Of a DNA stretch of 64,000 nucleotides, positions 1 to 8,814 are shown in pieces. This DNA is from JAIBJN01 sp963802795. GTDB lineage: Bacteria > Actinomycetota > Thermoleophilia > Gaiellales > Gaiellaceae. The stretch's first letter is position 1, and each line of letters begins with the position of its first letter. The translations under genes and the position numbers were made by a program. The stretch is from assembly GCA_963802795.1 (NCBI GenBank), contig CAWDJV010000006.1:100914-164913 (forward strand), given 5' to 3'. Under the pieces are notes generated by a model that was given only the letters and a program-made list of their open reading frames with translations, was not told where the DNA came from and searched no databases.

Positions 1-1015
1 TGCCGCCTCCGTCCGCAAGCGCTCCCAGCTCGGCGAGCAGCGGCGCCGAGAGCGGGTAGCCGGCCTCCCGGCGGAGGTCGACGAGCCGCACGCGGGGGAG
101 CGGGCCGGCGAGCCTGCCGCCGAGCTCGAGCCGCTCGAGGCGTCCCCAGCTCTCGGGCCGCGGAGTCGCGCTGCCGAAGACGGCGACCGCGCCCTCGAGG
201 GCGGCGCGCTTCGCCGCCACCGCCCGCGCGTCGTAGCGGGGGTCGGATTCGTGCTTGTAGGAGGCGTCGTGCTCCTCGTCCACGCAGACGAGCCCGAGTC
301 GCGGCAGTGGCGCGAAGACGGCCGAGCGGGCCCCCACGACGATGGGTGCCGCGCCGGAGGCGATGCGCTCGCGCTCGTCGCGCCGCTCCGCCTCGGTGAG
401 GCCCGAGTGGAGAACCGCCACGCGTTCTCCGAAGCGGGCGCGGAAGCGTCCGAGCGCCTGCGGGGTGAGCGCGATCTCCGGCACGAGCACGATCGCGCCG
501 AGCCCGGCGCCAAGAGTCGCCTCACACGCGCGCAGGTACACCTCGGTCTTCCCGCTCCCGGTTGCGCCGTGGAGAAGGAAGGCACCGCCGCCGCTCGACG
601 CGGCCTCCGCGATCCGCTCGAGCGCCCGTGCCTGGGTCTCGCTCAGCTCGGCCGGCGGCTCCTCGCCCGGGAGCGAGCCCGGCGCACGGCGGCGCTTGGC
701 CCCCGCTTTGCGCGCACGCGCCGCCGGCGCTACGAGGGCGAGCGCCCGAGCCGGCGTCGAGCCGTAGTAGTCGCCGAGCCAGAGCGCGAGGTCCACGAGC
801 GCCGGGGAAACGGCGCCGACGACGCCCTCCACCGCGACGGGGTCGACGTCGGCGGGCGGGTCGTCGGCCGGCCCGACGACCACGCCTCGGCGTCGTGACC
901 CTCCGAAGCGGATCGAGACGACGGCGCCCTTCTCCAGCCCGTCGCCGAGGTAGGTGAAGGGCCCCGCGACGGCTCGCGCGGAGACGAGTGGGACGACGGA
1001 CGCGAACCTGGCCAC
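1..1015 (-). CDS. priA: Primosomal protein N' (PriA replication-restart helicase), C-terminus cut by window edge
   Basis: PriA is the superfamily 2 helicase that reloads the replisome at stalled forks. About 338 N-terminal residues are visible, of roughly 650-750 usual for the family. The 3' DNA-binding domain (a PFTYL stretch near residue 19) is followed by a Walker A motif GATGSGKTEVY near residue 148, and a DEEH box with the PriA-typical SYKHESDPRYDARAVA context near residue 243. I chose the GTG at 1015. An in-frame ATG at 1036 would overlap the start of the divergent DtxR-family gene. The two genes diverge with starts within about 20 bases, so their promoters must lie inside each other's 5' ends. 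Confidence 0.93.
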   Translation of the reverse strand, partial: MARFASVVPLVSARAVAGPFTYLGDGLEKGAVVSIRFGGSRRRGVVVGPADDPPADVDPVAVEGVVGAVSPALVDLALWLGDYYGSTPARALALVAPAARARKAGAKRRRAPGSLPGEEPPAELSETQARALERIAEAASSGGGAFLLHGATGSGKTEVYLRACEATLGAGLGAIVLVPEIALTPQALGRFRARFGERVAVLHSGLTEAERRDERERIASGAAPIVVGARSAVFAPLPRLGLVCVDEEHDASYKHESDPRYDARAVAAKRAALEGAVAVFGSATPRPESWGRLERLELGGRLAGPLPRVRLVDLRREAGYPLSAPLLAELGALADGGG

Positions 1016-1034
1016 GGATAGGATTGTCCTCGAC

Positions 1035-1721
1035 ATGGCGGCTGGGCATTCCGTGGACGACTATCTCGAGACGATCTACTTCCTGGCCTTCCCGATCGGG
1101 GAGTACAAGCCGGACACGAAGGGGTCGCCCACGCTCGCGGTGCGCGTCGCAGACATGCTCGGCGTCTCCCGCGCCTCGGCCGGCGAGATGCTGAAGCGCC
1201 TCGAGGCCGAGGGCCTCGTGGAGCGCGGCGAGCACAAGGAGGCGATCCTGACGGCCAAGGGCCGCGAGAACGCGGAGCGGGTCGTCCGCAAGCACCGGAT
1301 CATCGAGCGCCTCCTCACGGACTTCATGGGCTACACCGCCGCCGAGGCCCACGAGCAGGCGGACCTGCTCGGGAACACGTTCACCGACGACATGGTCGAG
1401 CGGGTCGCGGAGCGGCTCGGACACCCCGACCGCTGCCCGCACGGCTGGCCGGTCGACACGGACTTCGAGCAGGCGGAGAACCGCGAGCTCCTGCCGCTCA
1501 ACGAGCTCGAGGAGGGCGGCCGGGCCGACATCGTCCGCCTGGCGGAGCACGACGGCGACCTCCTCCACTGGTACTACGACGAGGGCCTCGTCCCCGGCGC
1601 GCACGTCGAGCTGCGCCGCGCCGAGCCGGCGGCGGGCCAGTTCGCGCTCACCGTCGACGGCGACGAGCGCGCCATCGGCGAGAAGGCCGCTTCGGGCCTC
1701 TTCGTCAGGCCCGCGGCTTAG
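1035..1721 (+). CDS. DtxR/MntR-family metal-dependent transcriptional regulator
   Basis: This 228-aa protein has the family layout: an N-terminal winged HTH (SVDDYLETIY start, recognition region about residues 33-62), a dimerisation/metal-binding segment (about 75-140, ending LGHPDRCPHGWP) and a C-terminal SH3/FeoA-like domain (about 150-228). Such proteins repress iron or manganese uptake genes when metal-loaded. The frame is open further upstream to 954, but the ATG at 1035 gives the usual family N-terminus. In the usual ligand stretch I read HEQADLLGN where DtxR has the Cys-x2-Glu-His ligands, so the effector metal, if any, is uncertain. It is divergent from priA and convergent with metK. 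Confidence 0.88.
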   Translation: MAAGHSVDDYLETIYFLAFPIGEYKPDTKGSPTLAVRVADMLGVSRASAGEMLKRLEAEGLVERGEHKEAILTAKGRENAERVVRKHRIIERLLTDFMGYTAAEAHEQADLLGNTFTDDMVERVAERLGHPDRCPHGWPVDTDFEQAENRELLPLNELEEGGRADIVRLAEHDGDLLHWYYDEGLVPGAHVELRRAEPAAGQFALTVDGDERAIGEKAASGLFVRPAA

Positions 1722-1746
1722 ACACCTCGATTCGGCCTGCAGGCCG

Positions 1747-3006
1747 CTAGGACGAGCTCGGAACGGAGGCCGGGACCTCGTCCGCAAGGCCGGCCGCTTC
1801 GCGAAGGGCGTCTGCGCTGTCCGTGCGCTCCCAGCTGAAGTCGCTCTCGGCGCGGCCGAAGTGGCCGTAGGCGGCCGTCTTCGCGTAGATGGGGCGCCGG
1901 AGGTCGAGCTCGCGGAGGATCGCGCCCGGGCGGAGGTCGAAGTGGCCGCGAACGAGCTCCCCGATGCGGGTCAGCGGCAGCCGCTCGGTGCCGAAGCACT
2001 CGACCTCGATGGAGACCGGGTGCGCGACGCCGATCGCGTAGGCGACCTGCAGCTCGCAGCGGTCGGCCAGGCCCGCCGCGACGACGTTCTTGGCAGCATG
2101 CCGAGCGGCATAGGCCGCCGAGCGGTCGACCTTGGTCGGGTCCTTCCCGGAGAACGCACCGCCGCCGTGGCGGGCGGCGCCGCCGTACGTGTCGACGATG
2201 ATCTTCCGCCCGGTCAGGCCCGTGTCCCCCATGGGGCCGCCGAGGACGAACTTGCCCGTCGGGTTCACGAGCACGAAGTCGCGCTCCTCGAACCGCCGCT
2301 CGTCGTAGAGCTCGCGGGGCAGGATCGGGTGCAGCACGTGCTCGATCAGGTCGGGCTTGATGAGCGCCTCCTCGTCGAGCCCGTCGCGGTGCTGCGTGGA
2401 GACGAGCACCCGCGCGATCTCGACGGGCCGCTGCCGACCGTGCTCGTCCACCTCGTAGCGGACGGTGACCTGCGACTTCCCGTCCGGGCGGAGATACGGG
2501 AGGATCTGCGCCTTTCGCACCTCGGAGAGCCTCTTCGCGATCTTGTGCGCGAGCATGATCGGGAGCGGCATCAGCTCCTCGGTCTCCGTGCACGCGTAGC
2601 CGAACATCATCCCCTGGTCGCCGGCGCCGATCCGGTCGAGCGGGTCGGCGTCGCCGTGCTGGGTCTCGTACGACGTGTCGACGCCCTGCGCGATGTCGGC
2701 GGACTGCTCGTCGAGCGCCACGATGACTCCGCACGTGTCGGCGTCGAAGCCGTACTTGGCCCGGTCGTAGCCGATCTCCTTGATCTTCGTCCTGACGAGA
2801 TGCGGGATGTCCACCCACGTCTCGGTGGTGATCTCGCCGGCGACGATCACGAGGCCCGTCGTGACGAGCGTCTCGCAGGCGACCCGGCCGTTCGGATCGT
2901 CCGTCAGGACCGCGTCGAGGATCGTGTCGGAGACCTGGTCGGCAACCTTGTCGGGGTGGCCTTCGGTGACGGACTCCGAGGTGAAGAGGAACTCGCGGGC
3001 TGCCAT
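1747..3006 (-). CDS. metK: S-adenosylmethionine synthetase
   Basis: MetK makes S-adenosylmethionine from methionine and ATP in the cytoplasm. The 419-aa protein is close to the usual length. It shows the N-terminal SESVTEGHPDKVADQ signature, the GAGDQG loop near residue 125 and the glycine-rich GGGAFSGKDPTKVDRS loop in the last third. The ATG at 3006 gives the canonical beginning AAREFLFTSESVTEG. It lies convergent to the DtxR-family gene with about 25 bases between stops. Upstream, a short inverted-repeat element (3028-3064) separates it from the DUF3352-like gene on the same strand. Confidence 0.98.
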   Translation of the reverse strand: MAAREFLFTSESVTEGHPDKVADQVSDTILDAVLTDDPNGRVACETLVTTGLVIVAGEITTETWVDIPHLVRTKIKEIGYDRAKYGFDADTCGVIVALDEQSADIAQGVDTSYETQHGDADPLDRIGAGDQGMMFGYACTETEELMPLPIMLAHKIAKRLSEVRKAQILPYLRPDGKSQVTVRYEVDEHGRQRPVEIARVLVSTQHRDGLDEEALIKPDLIEHVLHPILPRELYDERRFEERDFVLVNPTGKFVLGGPMGDTGLTGRKIIVDTYGGAARHGGGAFSGKDPTKVDRSAAYAARHAAKNVVAAGLADRCELQVAYAIGVAHPVSIEVECFGTERLPLTRIGELVRGHFDLRPGAILRELDLRRPIYAKTAAYGHFGRAESDFSWERTDSADALREAAGLADEVPASVPSSS

Positions 3007-3027
3007 CGGCGGGAAAGGGTAGCTGCT

Positions 3028-3064
3028 AGTGCCCCTGCAGGTAATGCCGCCTGGAGGGGCCCTT
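3028..3064. repeat. Compact copy of an intergenic inverted-repeat element
   Basis: The left arm (3028-3046) matches the left arm of the element at 12541-12559 at 17 of 19 positions. The right part (3049-3060, GCCTGGAGGGGC) matches that element's right arm. Here the arms are almost adjacent and can fold into a hairpin of about 11 base pairs with one mismatch. It could be an internally deleted copy of the same small repeat, or it may end transcription of the upstream gene 3066-4559. There is no T-run typical of an intrinsic terminator. Confidence 0.5.
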
Positions 3065-3065
3065 A

Positions 3066-4559
3066 TTACTCGACGCCGAGGAAGACGGTGAACGACGCGG
3101 TCTCGCCCTCCGCGTTCCCGTAGAAGACGAGGCTCTCGAGCGGGTCCAGATACGTGCGCGCCTCCTCCGCGGCGGCCTCTTCGGGCTTCGCATGGGCCAG
3201 GAAGAGCGGCAGCGCCTCCGCCAGGTCGACGTAGCCGAAACCCTCGGTCTCGTCGGGAAGCCGGGCTTGGTCGGCGGCCTCCTCGAAGGCGTCGTCGTCG
3301 GCGAGCCGGTCGTCGTCCTCGCGGAGGGCGGCGATGCCCTCCCGGGACGTGGTGACGACGAGGAGGTCCTCGAACGCCGTGTAGAAGAGCGAGAACGGGG
3401 CGTCGAGCTGGAGCTCGCGCACCTCGACCCCGTCCACCTCGGTGCGGCGCGGCTCTCCGAACCGGCCGTCGAAGGCGCCGAGCACCGACGCGATCTCGTC
3501 GAGGGTCGCGACGGCGCTCTCGTCGTCCTCGACCCGGGTCACGAGCGTGACCTCCGGGAACGCCGCGCCACGGCGCACGTAGAGCGCGCCCTCCCCGGCG
3601 AGGAGCGGGGCGACGTCCTCCTCGAGCGAGAGGCCCAGAAGGCCCTCGGCCATGCCGAGCTGCGCCTCGGCCTCGGGATCGGCCTCGGCGGCGAGGTCGC
3701 GGTAGGCGGAGACGGCGCTCTCGAGGTCGTTGAAGGAGACGTAGGCGAGGACGTCGCCGGGAACCTCTTGGGGAAGGTCGGCCTCGTACGGCTCGCCCGC
3801 GAACGGGCTCTCGCCGGCAAGGACCGCGCGGCCGTCGAGCCGCGCCCCGTCGTCCTCGGCGTGAAGGGCCAGGCCGAAGGAGGGCACTTGGCCGCCGGGA
3901 AGCAGCCGGAGGGCCGTTCCGGCCCGCGCGTCCGCCTCGGCCGCCGCCTGGAGGCTTGCGCCGTTCACGAAGACCCGGGCGAGCGAGCTCTCGTCGAGGC
4001 CGTCCATGGCGCGCTGGAAATCCTCGCTGTCTTCGAGCCGCGGCCCGTCGAGGCCCGCCTGGAAGCGGTCGAGCCATTCCTGCCGCTCGGTGAGGACGCG
4101 CCAGCCTTCCACCTCGCCGACGACGATTTCTTCCTCGGACTCCGCCACGAGCCGGTCGAACGCAGCCTCGTCGTGGGGCTGGAGCAAGACCACGAACGGC
4201 TCCTCCCCGACGGCGGAGGGCTCGGCCGTCGCGGCGGGCTCGAGCTCGAGCAGCACGAGCACCAGCTCGGGGCCGAGCGCCGGCAGCACGTCGCGCTCGA
4301 AGTCGACGTCGCCCTCGGCCTCGTCCGCGAGCGACTGGAGAAGGTTCTCGCCGCCGGGGAAGCGAGCCGCAAGCTCCTCGACGGCTTGCCACTCGTCGCC
4401 CTCGAAGTCGGCGTCGACGGACGCGTAGACCGCGACGTCGGCCGGGACGACGTCGGCGGCCCCACCCGCTTCGCCGCCCCTCCCGCACGAGGTCAGAAAC
4501 GCCGCGAGGGCGACGACGAGGGCGGTCGTGGCGAGCCGCATCGTTCTCACTGTACTCAT
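3066..4559 (-). CDS. DUF3352-like secreted lipoprotein
   Basis: This 497-aa protein begins with a lipoprotein signal peptide: two arginines, a hydrophobic stretch at about residues 8-22, then the lipobox L22-T23-S24-C25. The mature part is acidic and opens with a DVVPADVAVYASVDAD-type segment, as seen in DUF3352 proteins. It has repeated modules of about 150-200 residues (for example ALVFVNGASL-like and VLAYVSFNDLES segments). Its function is unknown. It should be lipid-anchored on the outer face of the membrane, and Lgt, encoded at 20730-21638, would modify it. It is divergent from pgsA with 48 bases between the starts. The family name is from memory of the pattern. Confidence 0.8.
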   Translation of the reverse strand: MSTVRTMRLATTALVVALAAFLTSCGRGGEAGGAADVVPADVAVYASVDADFEGDEWQAVEELAARFPGGENLLQSLADEAEGDVDFERDVLPALGPELVLVLLELEPAATAEPSAVGEEPFVVLLQPHDEAAFDRLVAESEEEIVVGEVEGWRVLTERQEWLDRFQAGLDGPRLEDSEDFQRAMDGLDESSLARVFVNGASLQAAAEADARAGTALRLLPGGQVPSFGLALHAEDDGARLDGRAVLAGESPFAGEPYEADLPQEVPGDVLAYVSFNDLESAVSAYRDLAAEADPEAEAQLGMAEGLLGLSLEEDVAPLLAGEGALYVRRGAAFPEVTLVTRVEDDESAVATLDEIASVLGAFDGRFGEPRRTEVDGVEVRELQLDAPFSLFYTAFEDLLVVTTSREGIAALREDDDRLADDDAFEEAADQARLPDETEGFGYVDLAEALPLFLAHAKPEEAAAEEARTYLDPLESLVFYGNAEGETASFTVFLGVE

Positions 4560-4607
4560 CCGTCGGCGCTGCGCTCAGCGCGCGTTAGGGACGTACACTC
4601 CGGCGCG

Positions 4608-5168
4608 ATGAGTAGTCCGCCGGTGCTGCTCTCGGTCCTCACGTACGCTCGGATCGCGGCCGTCCCGGTCGTGATGGGCCTGATCCTGCTCGGGCCCGAG
4701 GAAGACTGGGCGTTTCCGGCCGCCGGCGTCCTCTTCGCGCTCGCCGCGTGCACCGACTTCCTCGACGGTTTCCTCGCCCGCAGGTGGGCCGTCACGACGA
4801 CGCTCGGGTCGTTCCTCGACACGACTGCCGACAAGCTCCTCGTCTCGGGCGCGCTCATCGCCCTCGTCTCGGTGGATCGCGCCTCGCCGTGGATCGCCGC
4901 GATCATCATCGCCCGCGAGCTCGTGATCCTCGGGCTGCGCGGCGTCGTCGCGGCCGACGGAACGGTCTTCGCTCCCTCGCTCGCCGGCAAGCTGAAGGCG
5001 AACGTCCAGTTCATCGCCATCTTCCTCGCGATCGTCCGGTTCGACGTGTCCTTGGGGCCGCTGCTTCTCGACGAGTGGGCGATGCTCGCCGCCGCGGTGA
5101 TCACCGTGCTCTCCGCCGTCGAGTACCTGGCCCGCTTCTCCTCGGCTCTCACCGGCGCGCGCGGCTAG
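4608..5168 (+). CDS. pgsA: CDP-alcohol phosphatidyltransferase (PgsA-like phosphatidylglycerophosphate synthase)
   Basis: This 186-aa polytopic membrane enzyme transfers a phosphatidyl group from CDP-diacylglycerol to an alcohol, most likely glycerol-3-phosphate. The complete CDP-alcohol motif is present: D50, D53, G54, A57, R58, G67, D71 and D75 with exact family spacing. Four or five hydrophobic helices follow. The next gene starts with a GTG that overlaps its TAG stop by one base (TAGTG), so the two are probably co-transcribed and translationally coupled. The alcohol acceptor cannot be decided from sequence alone. The neighbouring plsY and plsC fit a phospholipid role. Confidence 0.9.
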   Translation: MSSPPVLLSVLTYARIAAVPVVMGLILLGPEEDWAFPAAGVLFALAACTDFLDGFLARRWAVTTTLGSFLDTTADKLLVSGALIALVSVDRASPWIAAIIIARELVILGLRGVVAADGTVFAPSLAGKLKANVQFIAIFLAIVRFDVSLGPLLLDEWAMLAAAVITVLSAVEYLARFSSALTGARG

Positions 5169-6178
5169 TGCCGCACCGCGTCTTCGTCACGGGCGGCAGC
5201 GGGTTTCTCGGCAGAGGGATCGTCGAGCAGCTCGTCCGCGAAGGCCGGTCGGTCAGGGCGCTCGCCCGCTCGGAGACGGCCGCCGATGACCTGGCCGCGC
5301 TCGGCGCGGAGCCGGTTCGGGGCGACGTGCTCGACCGCGCGTCCCTGGACTCGGGCCTCCAGGGCTGCGAGGTCGCCTACCACGTGGCCGGGGCGAACGC
5401 CTTCTGCCTGCCCGACCCGGCCCCGCTCTACGAGGTCAACGTGACCGGGTCGCGAAACGTCGTCCTCGCAGCGTCCACCGCCGGGGCCCGGCGGCTCGTC
5501 TACACCTCGTCCGCGGCGACGCTCGGCGAGGAGCACGGGACCGTCGGGAGCGAGGAGTCCGTCCACCGCGGCTGGTTCCTCTCCGACTACGAGCGGTCGA
5601 AGCTCGAGGCGGAGCAGGCCGTCCTGGAGGCGTCCCGCGGGACGGGGCTGGAGGTTGTCTGCGTCAACCCCTCCTCCGTGCAGGGGCCCGGCCGGACCGG
5701 CGGGACGGCGCGGCTCCTGCTCGACTTCCTGAACGGGAAGCTCCGGACTGCGGTCGACACCCGCCTGAGCGTCGTCGACATCGCGGACTGCACCCGTGGC
5801 CATCTCCTCGCGGAGTCTCGCGGCGCGCCGGGCGAGCGCTACGTCCTGTGCGGCGCGTCGCTGACGGTTCGTGAGGGGGTGGAGCTGTTCGGCCGCCTCA
5901 CCGGTCTCGTCGAGCAGCCGCGCTTCCTCCCTGCCCGGCTCGCGCTCGTGCTGGCGGGCGGCGTCGAGGCCGCGGGCCGCCTACGCCGGCGGAAGCCGCC
6001 CCTCTGCCGCGAGATGGTGCGGACGCTCCTCCACGGCCACACCTACGACGGCTCGAGGGCGACGCGCGAGCTCGGGCTCGACTACACGCCGCTCGAGGAG
6101 ACGCTCCGCAGGACGGTCGCCTGGTACGTCGAGAACGGCTTCGTCAAGCGGCAGCTCCCCGGATTCGAGCCCGGGTAG
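5168..6178 (+). CDS. NAD(P)-dependent epimerase/dehydratase-like extended SDR
   Basis: This 336-aa Rossmann-fold enzyme has the nucleotide-binding motif TGGSGFLGRGI at residues 8-18 and the catalytic Tyr-x3-Lys in SDYERSKLEAEQ near residue 143. An AYHVAGANAFCLPD stretch and a C-terminal substrate domain place it among extended SDRs, near hopanoid-associated or dihydroflavonol reductase-like sugar/sterol dehydrogenases. The GTG start overlaps the stop of pgsA. The substrate is unknown. Its coupling to a phospholipid synthase suggests a lipid or isoprenoid substrate, which is inference. Confidence 0.85.
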   Translation: MPHRVFVTGGSGFLGRGIVEQLVREGRSVRALARSETAADDLAALGAEPVRGDVLDRASLDSGLQGCEVAYHVAGANAFCLPDPAPLYEVNVTGSRNVVLAASTAGARRLVYTSSAATLGEEHGTVGSEESVHRGWFLSDYERSKLEAEQAVLEASRGTGLEVVCVNPSSVQGPGRTGGTARLLLDFLNGKLRTAVDTRLSVVDIADCTRGHLLAESRGAPGERYVLCGASLTVREGVELFGRLTGLVEQPRFLPARLALVLAGGVEAAGRLRRRKPPLCREMVRTLLHGHTYDGSRATRELGLDYTPLEETLRRTVAWYVENGFVKRQLPGFEPG

Positions 6179-6209
6179 CCGAGGGAGCGCGACCCCTCCA
6201 CTACGGACG

Positions 6210-6367
6210 CCCGGGGTCTGACCCTGGACCGGCCGGAAGGGACGATGATCGGGCCGCGTTTCTGTGGAAACCCGTCCGGACAGGTCCGGGGCCGAGAACG
6301 GCTCTGCTCCGTGCGACTTCCGGCCGCGCCTGTCCCCTTCGGCCTGGGGAAAGGGTCAGACCCCGGG
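6210..6367. repeat. MITE-like element with 16-bp perfect terminal inverted repeats
   Basis: The left end CCCGGGGTCTGACCCT (6210-6225) is the exact reverse complement of AGGGTCAGACCCCGGG (6352-6367). The 126 bases between hold no gene. The right repeat lies inside the last codons of plsY and supplies its TGA stop (6356-6358), so insertion probably replaced the original plsY end. No clear target-site duplication is visible. Such short elements with no transposase are usually moved by enzymes encoded elsewhere. Confidence 0.7.
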
Positions 6368-6988
6368 ACGCGGCTCGCGGGACACCGTGGCCGCTCGGCG
6401 GCGGTGGAGCTCGAAGCGGTTCTCCTCCCCCCGGAGCAGCCGCCGGATGTTCGTTCGGTGGAGGACGAGAATCGCCGCCGCGGCTCCGAGGGCGAACGCG
6501 AATACCGGCCACGAGCCGCCGAACACGAGCACGAGCGCCGGCAGCGCCGTCGCTGCGGTCATCGACGCGATCGACGTGTAGCGGAACGTCAGGAACACCA
6601 CGATCCACACGGCGGAAACCGCGAGCGCCGCGAGCGGGGCGAGCGCCAGCGCGACGCCCCCGGTCGTGGCGACGATCTTTCCACCACGGCGAAAGCCCAT
6701 GAAGAGCGGGCGCCAGTGTCCCACCATCGCGCCGATTCCGGCAAGCAGGCCGGCAAGCTCGCCGTCGACCAGGAGCCCGAGCACGGCGGCGGCGGCGCCC
6801 TTCGCCATGTCGAGCACCCCCACCGCCAGGGCGACCTTGAACCCGACGGTCCGCCAGACGTTCGCGGCGCCCGTGTTCCCGCTTCCCACCTGCCGGATGT
6901 CGACGCCGGCGAAGAGCCGTGGCAGCCAGTAGCCCCACGGGATACTGCCGAGCACGTACCCCGCGAGAACGAGCAGGATGATCGTCAT
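6356..6988 (-). CDS. plsY: Acyl-phosphate:glycerol-3-phosphate acyltransferase
   Basis: PlsY acylates glycerol-3-phosphate using acyl-phosphate, the first step of phospholipid synthesis in most bacteria. The 210-aa membrane protein begins with the family pattern GSIPWGYW near residue 14 and has the QVGSGNTGAANVWRTVG motif near residues 33-49. A GAMVGHWRPLFMGFRRGGK motif (about residues 86-104) follows. Five hydrophobic segments are visible. The last residues (RPGV-stop) are encoded by the terminal repeat of the element at 6210-6367, so the C-terminus is not conserved. It is downstream of the der-GNAT genes on the same strand. Confidence 0.96.
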   Translation of the reverse strand: MTIILLVLAGYVLGSIPWGYWLPRLFAGVDIRQVGSGNTGAANVWRTVGFKVALAVGVLDMAKGAAAAVLGLLVDGELAGLLAGIGAMVGHWRPLFMGFRRGGKIVATTGGVALALAPLAALAVSAVWIVVFLTFRYTSIASMTAATALPALVLVFGGSWPVFAFALGAAAAILVLHRTNIRRLLRGEENRFELHRRRAATVSREPRPGV

Positions 6989-7001
6989 TGCGGCCTGCCG
7001 T

Positions 7002-7506
7002 TCATTCTAGGAGGGGCAGGTCGGCCGCCGCCCGCCGGTAGAGAACCTGTGCGCGGCCGTGGTGGTCGACGTCGCGCTCGTACGGAAGCCGATCTTCTCC
7101 ATCACGCGGCGGAGGCGGCTCGACGGCTCGTGTACGCGACGAGGTCGGGGCCGTTCGCCTCGGCGTGGCCGCGAGCCCTGCGGCCATCTCGGTCGCGAGC
7201 CCGTGCCCCCAGAGGTCGGCCGCGACCGGTACCACCTCGACCTCCTCGCGCCCATCTCGATCCGCCGGAGCGTCCCGCGGCCCACGAAGTGCCCGGTCGC
7301 CCGCTCCGGAAGACGAAGATCCCGAGCCCGGCTCCTCCCCGTGCGAGGTTGCGCTCGATCCATTCGCGGCTCTCCCGGCGACGCCGTGCTCCCACCCATG
7401 GTCGCCATCACGCGGGCATCGGCGTGGAGTGCGGCGAGCTCGGCCTCGTGGAGGTCCCGGTCGAGCGGCCCGCGTCGAGCCGCTCCGTCCCGAAACCGGC
7501 GCTCAC
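7002..7506 (-). pseudogene. GNAT-family N-acetyltransferase, frameshifted
   Basis: Pieces of one RimJ/RimL-like acetyltransferase occur in alternating frames. They are an N-terminal VSAGFGTERL, then an ALHADARVMATMGG segment, SREWIERNLA, a GHFVGRG core strand, the acetyl-CoA loop region VPVAADLWGHGLATEMA, and a C-terminal VMEKIGFR followed by YERDVDHHG. At least four one-base shifts are needed to join them. The GTG start (7506) overlaps the restored der stop as GTGA, so it would be translationally coupled to der. Given the single-base errors nearby, the gene may be intact in the organism. The substrate is unknown. Confidence 0.7.
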
Positions 7507-8812
7507 GACCGCCGCACGAAGTCGATCACGACCGGAACTCCGCGAGCTCCAGCCGCTCGCGCAGCCGGTTCTCGACCCAGTAGCCGTAGTCGCGGGTCAT
7601 GAGCCCCGGATCGTTGACGAAGATCCGGAAGCGCGGCGGACGTACGCTCACCTGCGTCCCGTAGAGGAGGTTGAGCCGGCGGCCGTTCTTGCTCGGGCCG
7701 GGGCGCGTCTCGCGCAGCTCCTGGAGGAAGCGGTTCAGCTCGGCGGTCGAGACCCTGGCCGTGTGACGGGCGAAGAGCGCTTCCGTCTTGTCGAGGAGGC
7801 GCTCGACTCCGCGGCCGGTCTTCGCCGAGACGGCCGCGATCGGCGGGCGCTGCCGCAGGCGCGCTTCGAGGCGCAGGCGGACGTCCTCGATCCCGATGAC
7901 GGTCTCGTCCCACTTCGAGAGGACGACGAGCGTCGAGCATCCCGCGGTCCGGGCGACGTTCGCGACGGCGAGGTCCTGGTCGACGAGCCCCTCGCTCGCG
8001 TCCACCAGCACGAGCGCGACGTCGGCGCGCTCCGCGGCCTTCAGCGCGCGCAGCTCCGAGAAGTACTCGATTCCCTGCCGCTGCTTGCGCTTGCGCCGCA
8101 GCCCCGCCGTGTCGACGAGCACGAAGGTCTGCTCCCCGCGCCGGAGGACGGTGTCGATCGCGTCGCGGGTGGTCCCCGGCAGGTCGGAGACGATCACCCG
8201 CTCCTGCCCGACGAACGCGTTCACGAGGCTCGACTTGCCCACGTTCGGGCGGCCGAGGACGGCGACGCGGATCGCGTCCTCGCCCACGTCCGGCGGCCCC
8301 TCTCCGGGGAGCGCCTCGACGATCCTGTCGAGGAGGTCGCCGGTGCCGTAGCCGTGGAGCGACGAGATCGGGATCGGCTCGCCCAGCCCGAGCGCGTGGA
8401 ACTCGAGGGCCTCGGAGTCGCGCCGCGGGTCGTCCACCTTGTTGGCGGCGACGAGCACCTGCTTCCGCGAGCGGCGGAGGATGTCGGCCACCTCCTCGTC
8501 GCCGGGCGTGACGCCGAGCTTCGCGTCGACGAGGAACAGCGCCAGGTCGGCCTCCTCCACCGCCCGGCGGGCCTGCTCGGCCACCTGCTGCGTGAGCGGC
8601 GAGGAATCGGCGATGTCCACCCCGCCCGTATCGACGACGACGAAGCGCTTCCCGGCCCACTCGCAAACGACGTCCTTGCGATCGCGGGTGACGCCCGGCG
8701 TCTCGAAGACCACGGCCTCACGCGTGGCCGTCAACCGGTTCACGAGCGTCGACTTCCCCACGTTCGGGAAGCCGACCACGGCGACGACGCCGATGAGCGG
8801 CGCCTCGGTCAC
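7503..8812 (-). CDS. der: Ribosome-assembly GTPase Der (EngA), one frameshift near the C-terminus
   Basis: Der carries two tandem GTPase domains and a C-terminal KH-like domain, and acts in 50S ribosome assembly. The first G1 motif is GFPNVGKST with DTGG, and the second is GRPNVGKSS with DTAGLRRK. The KH-like end PPRFRIFVNDP is followed by DYGYWVENRLRERLELA. As written the frame closes at 7526, but the other frame continues with the canonical VPVVIDFVRRS end at 7503. Adding one C at 7540-7541 (a GG read where GGG is expected) restores it, so this is probably a sequencing error in an essential gene. I chose the GTG at 8812 two bases after the plsC stop, since the upstream extension overlaps plsC and lacks family similarity. 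Confidence 0.95.
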
Positions 8813-8814
8813 GG

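Noticed and set aside
1733..1746. Short palindrome CGGCCTGCAGGCCG between convergent stops of the DtxR-family gene and metK
   Set aside because: A 6-bp stem with a 2-base centre is too short for a confident terminator and has no T-run.
3192..4607. Plus-strand open frame running into pgsA
   Set aside because: It is antisense to the DUF3352-like gene; pgsA similarity begins only at the ATG 4608.
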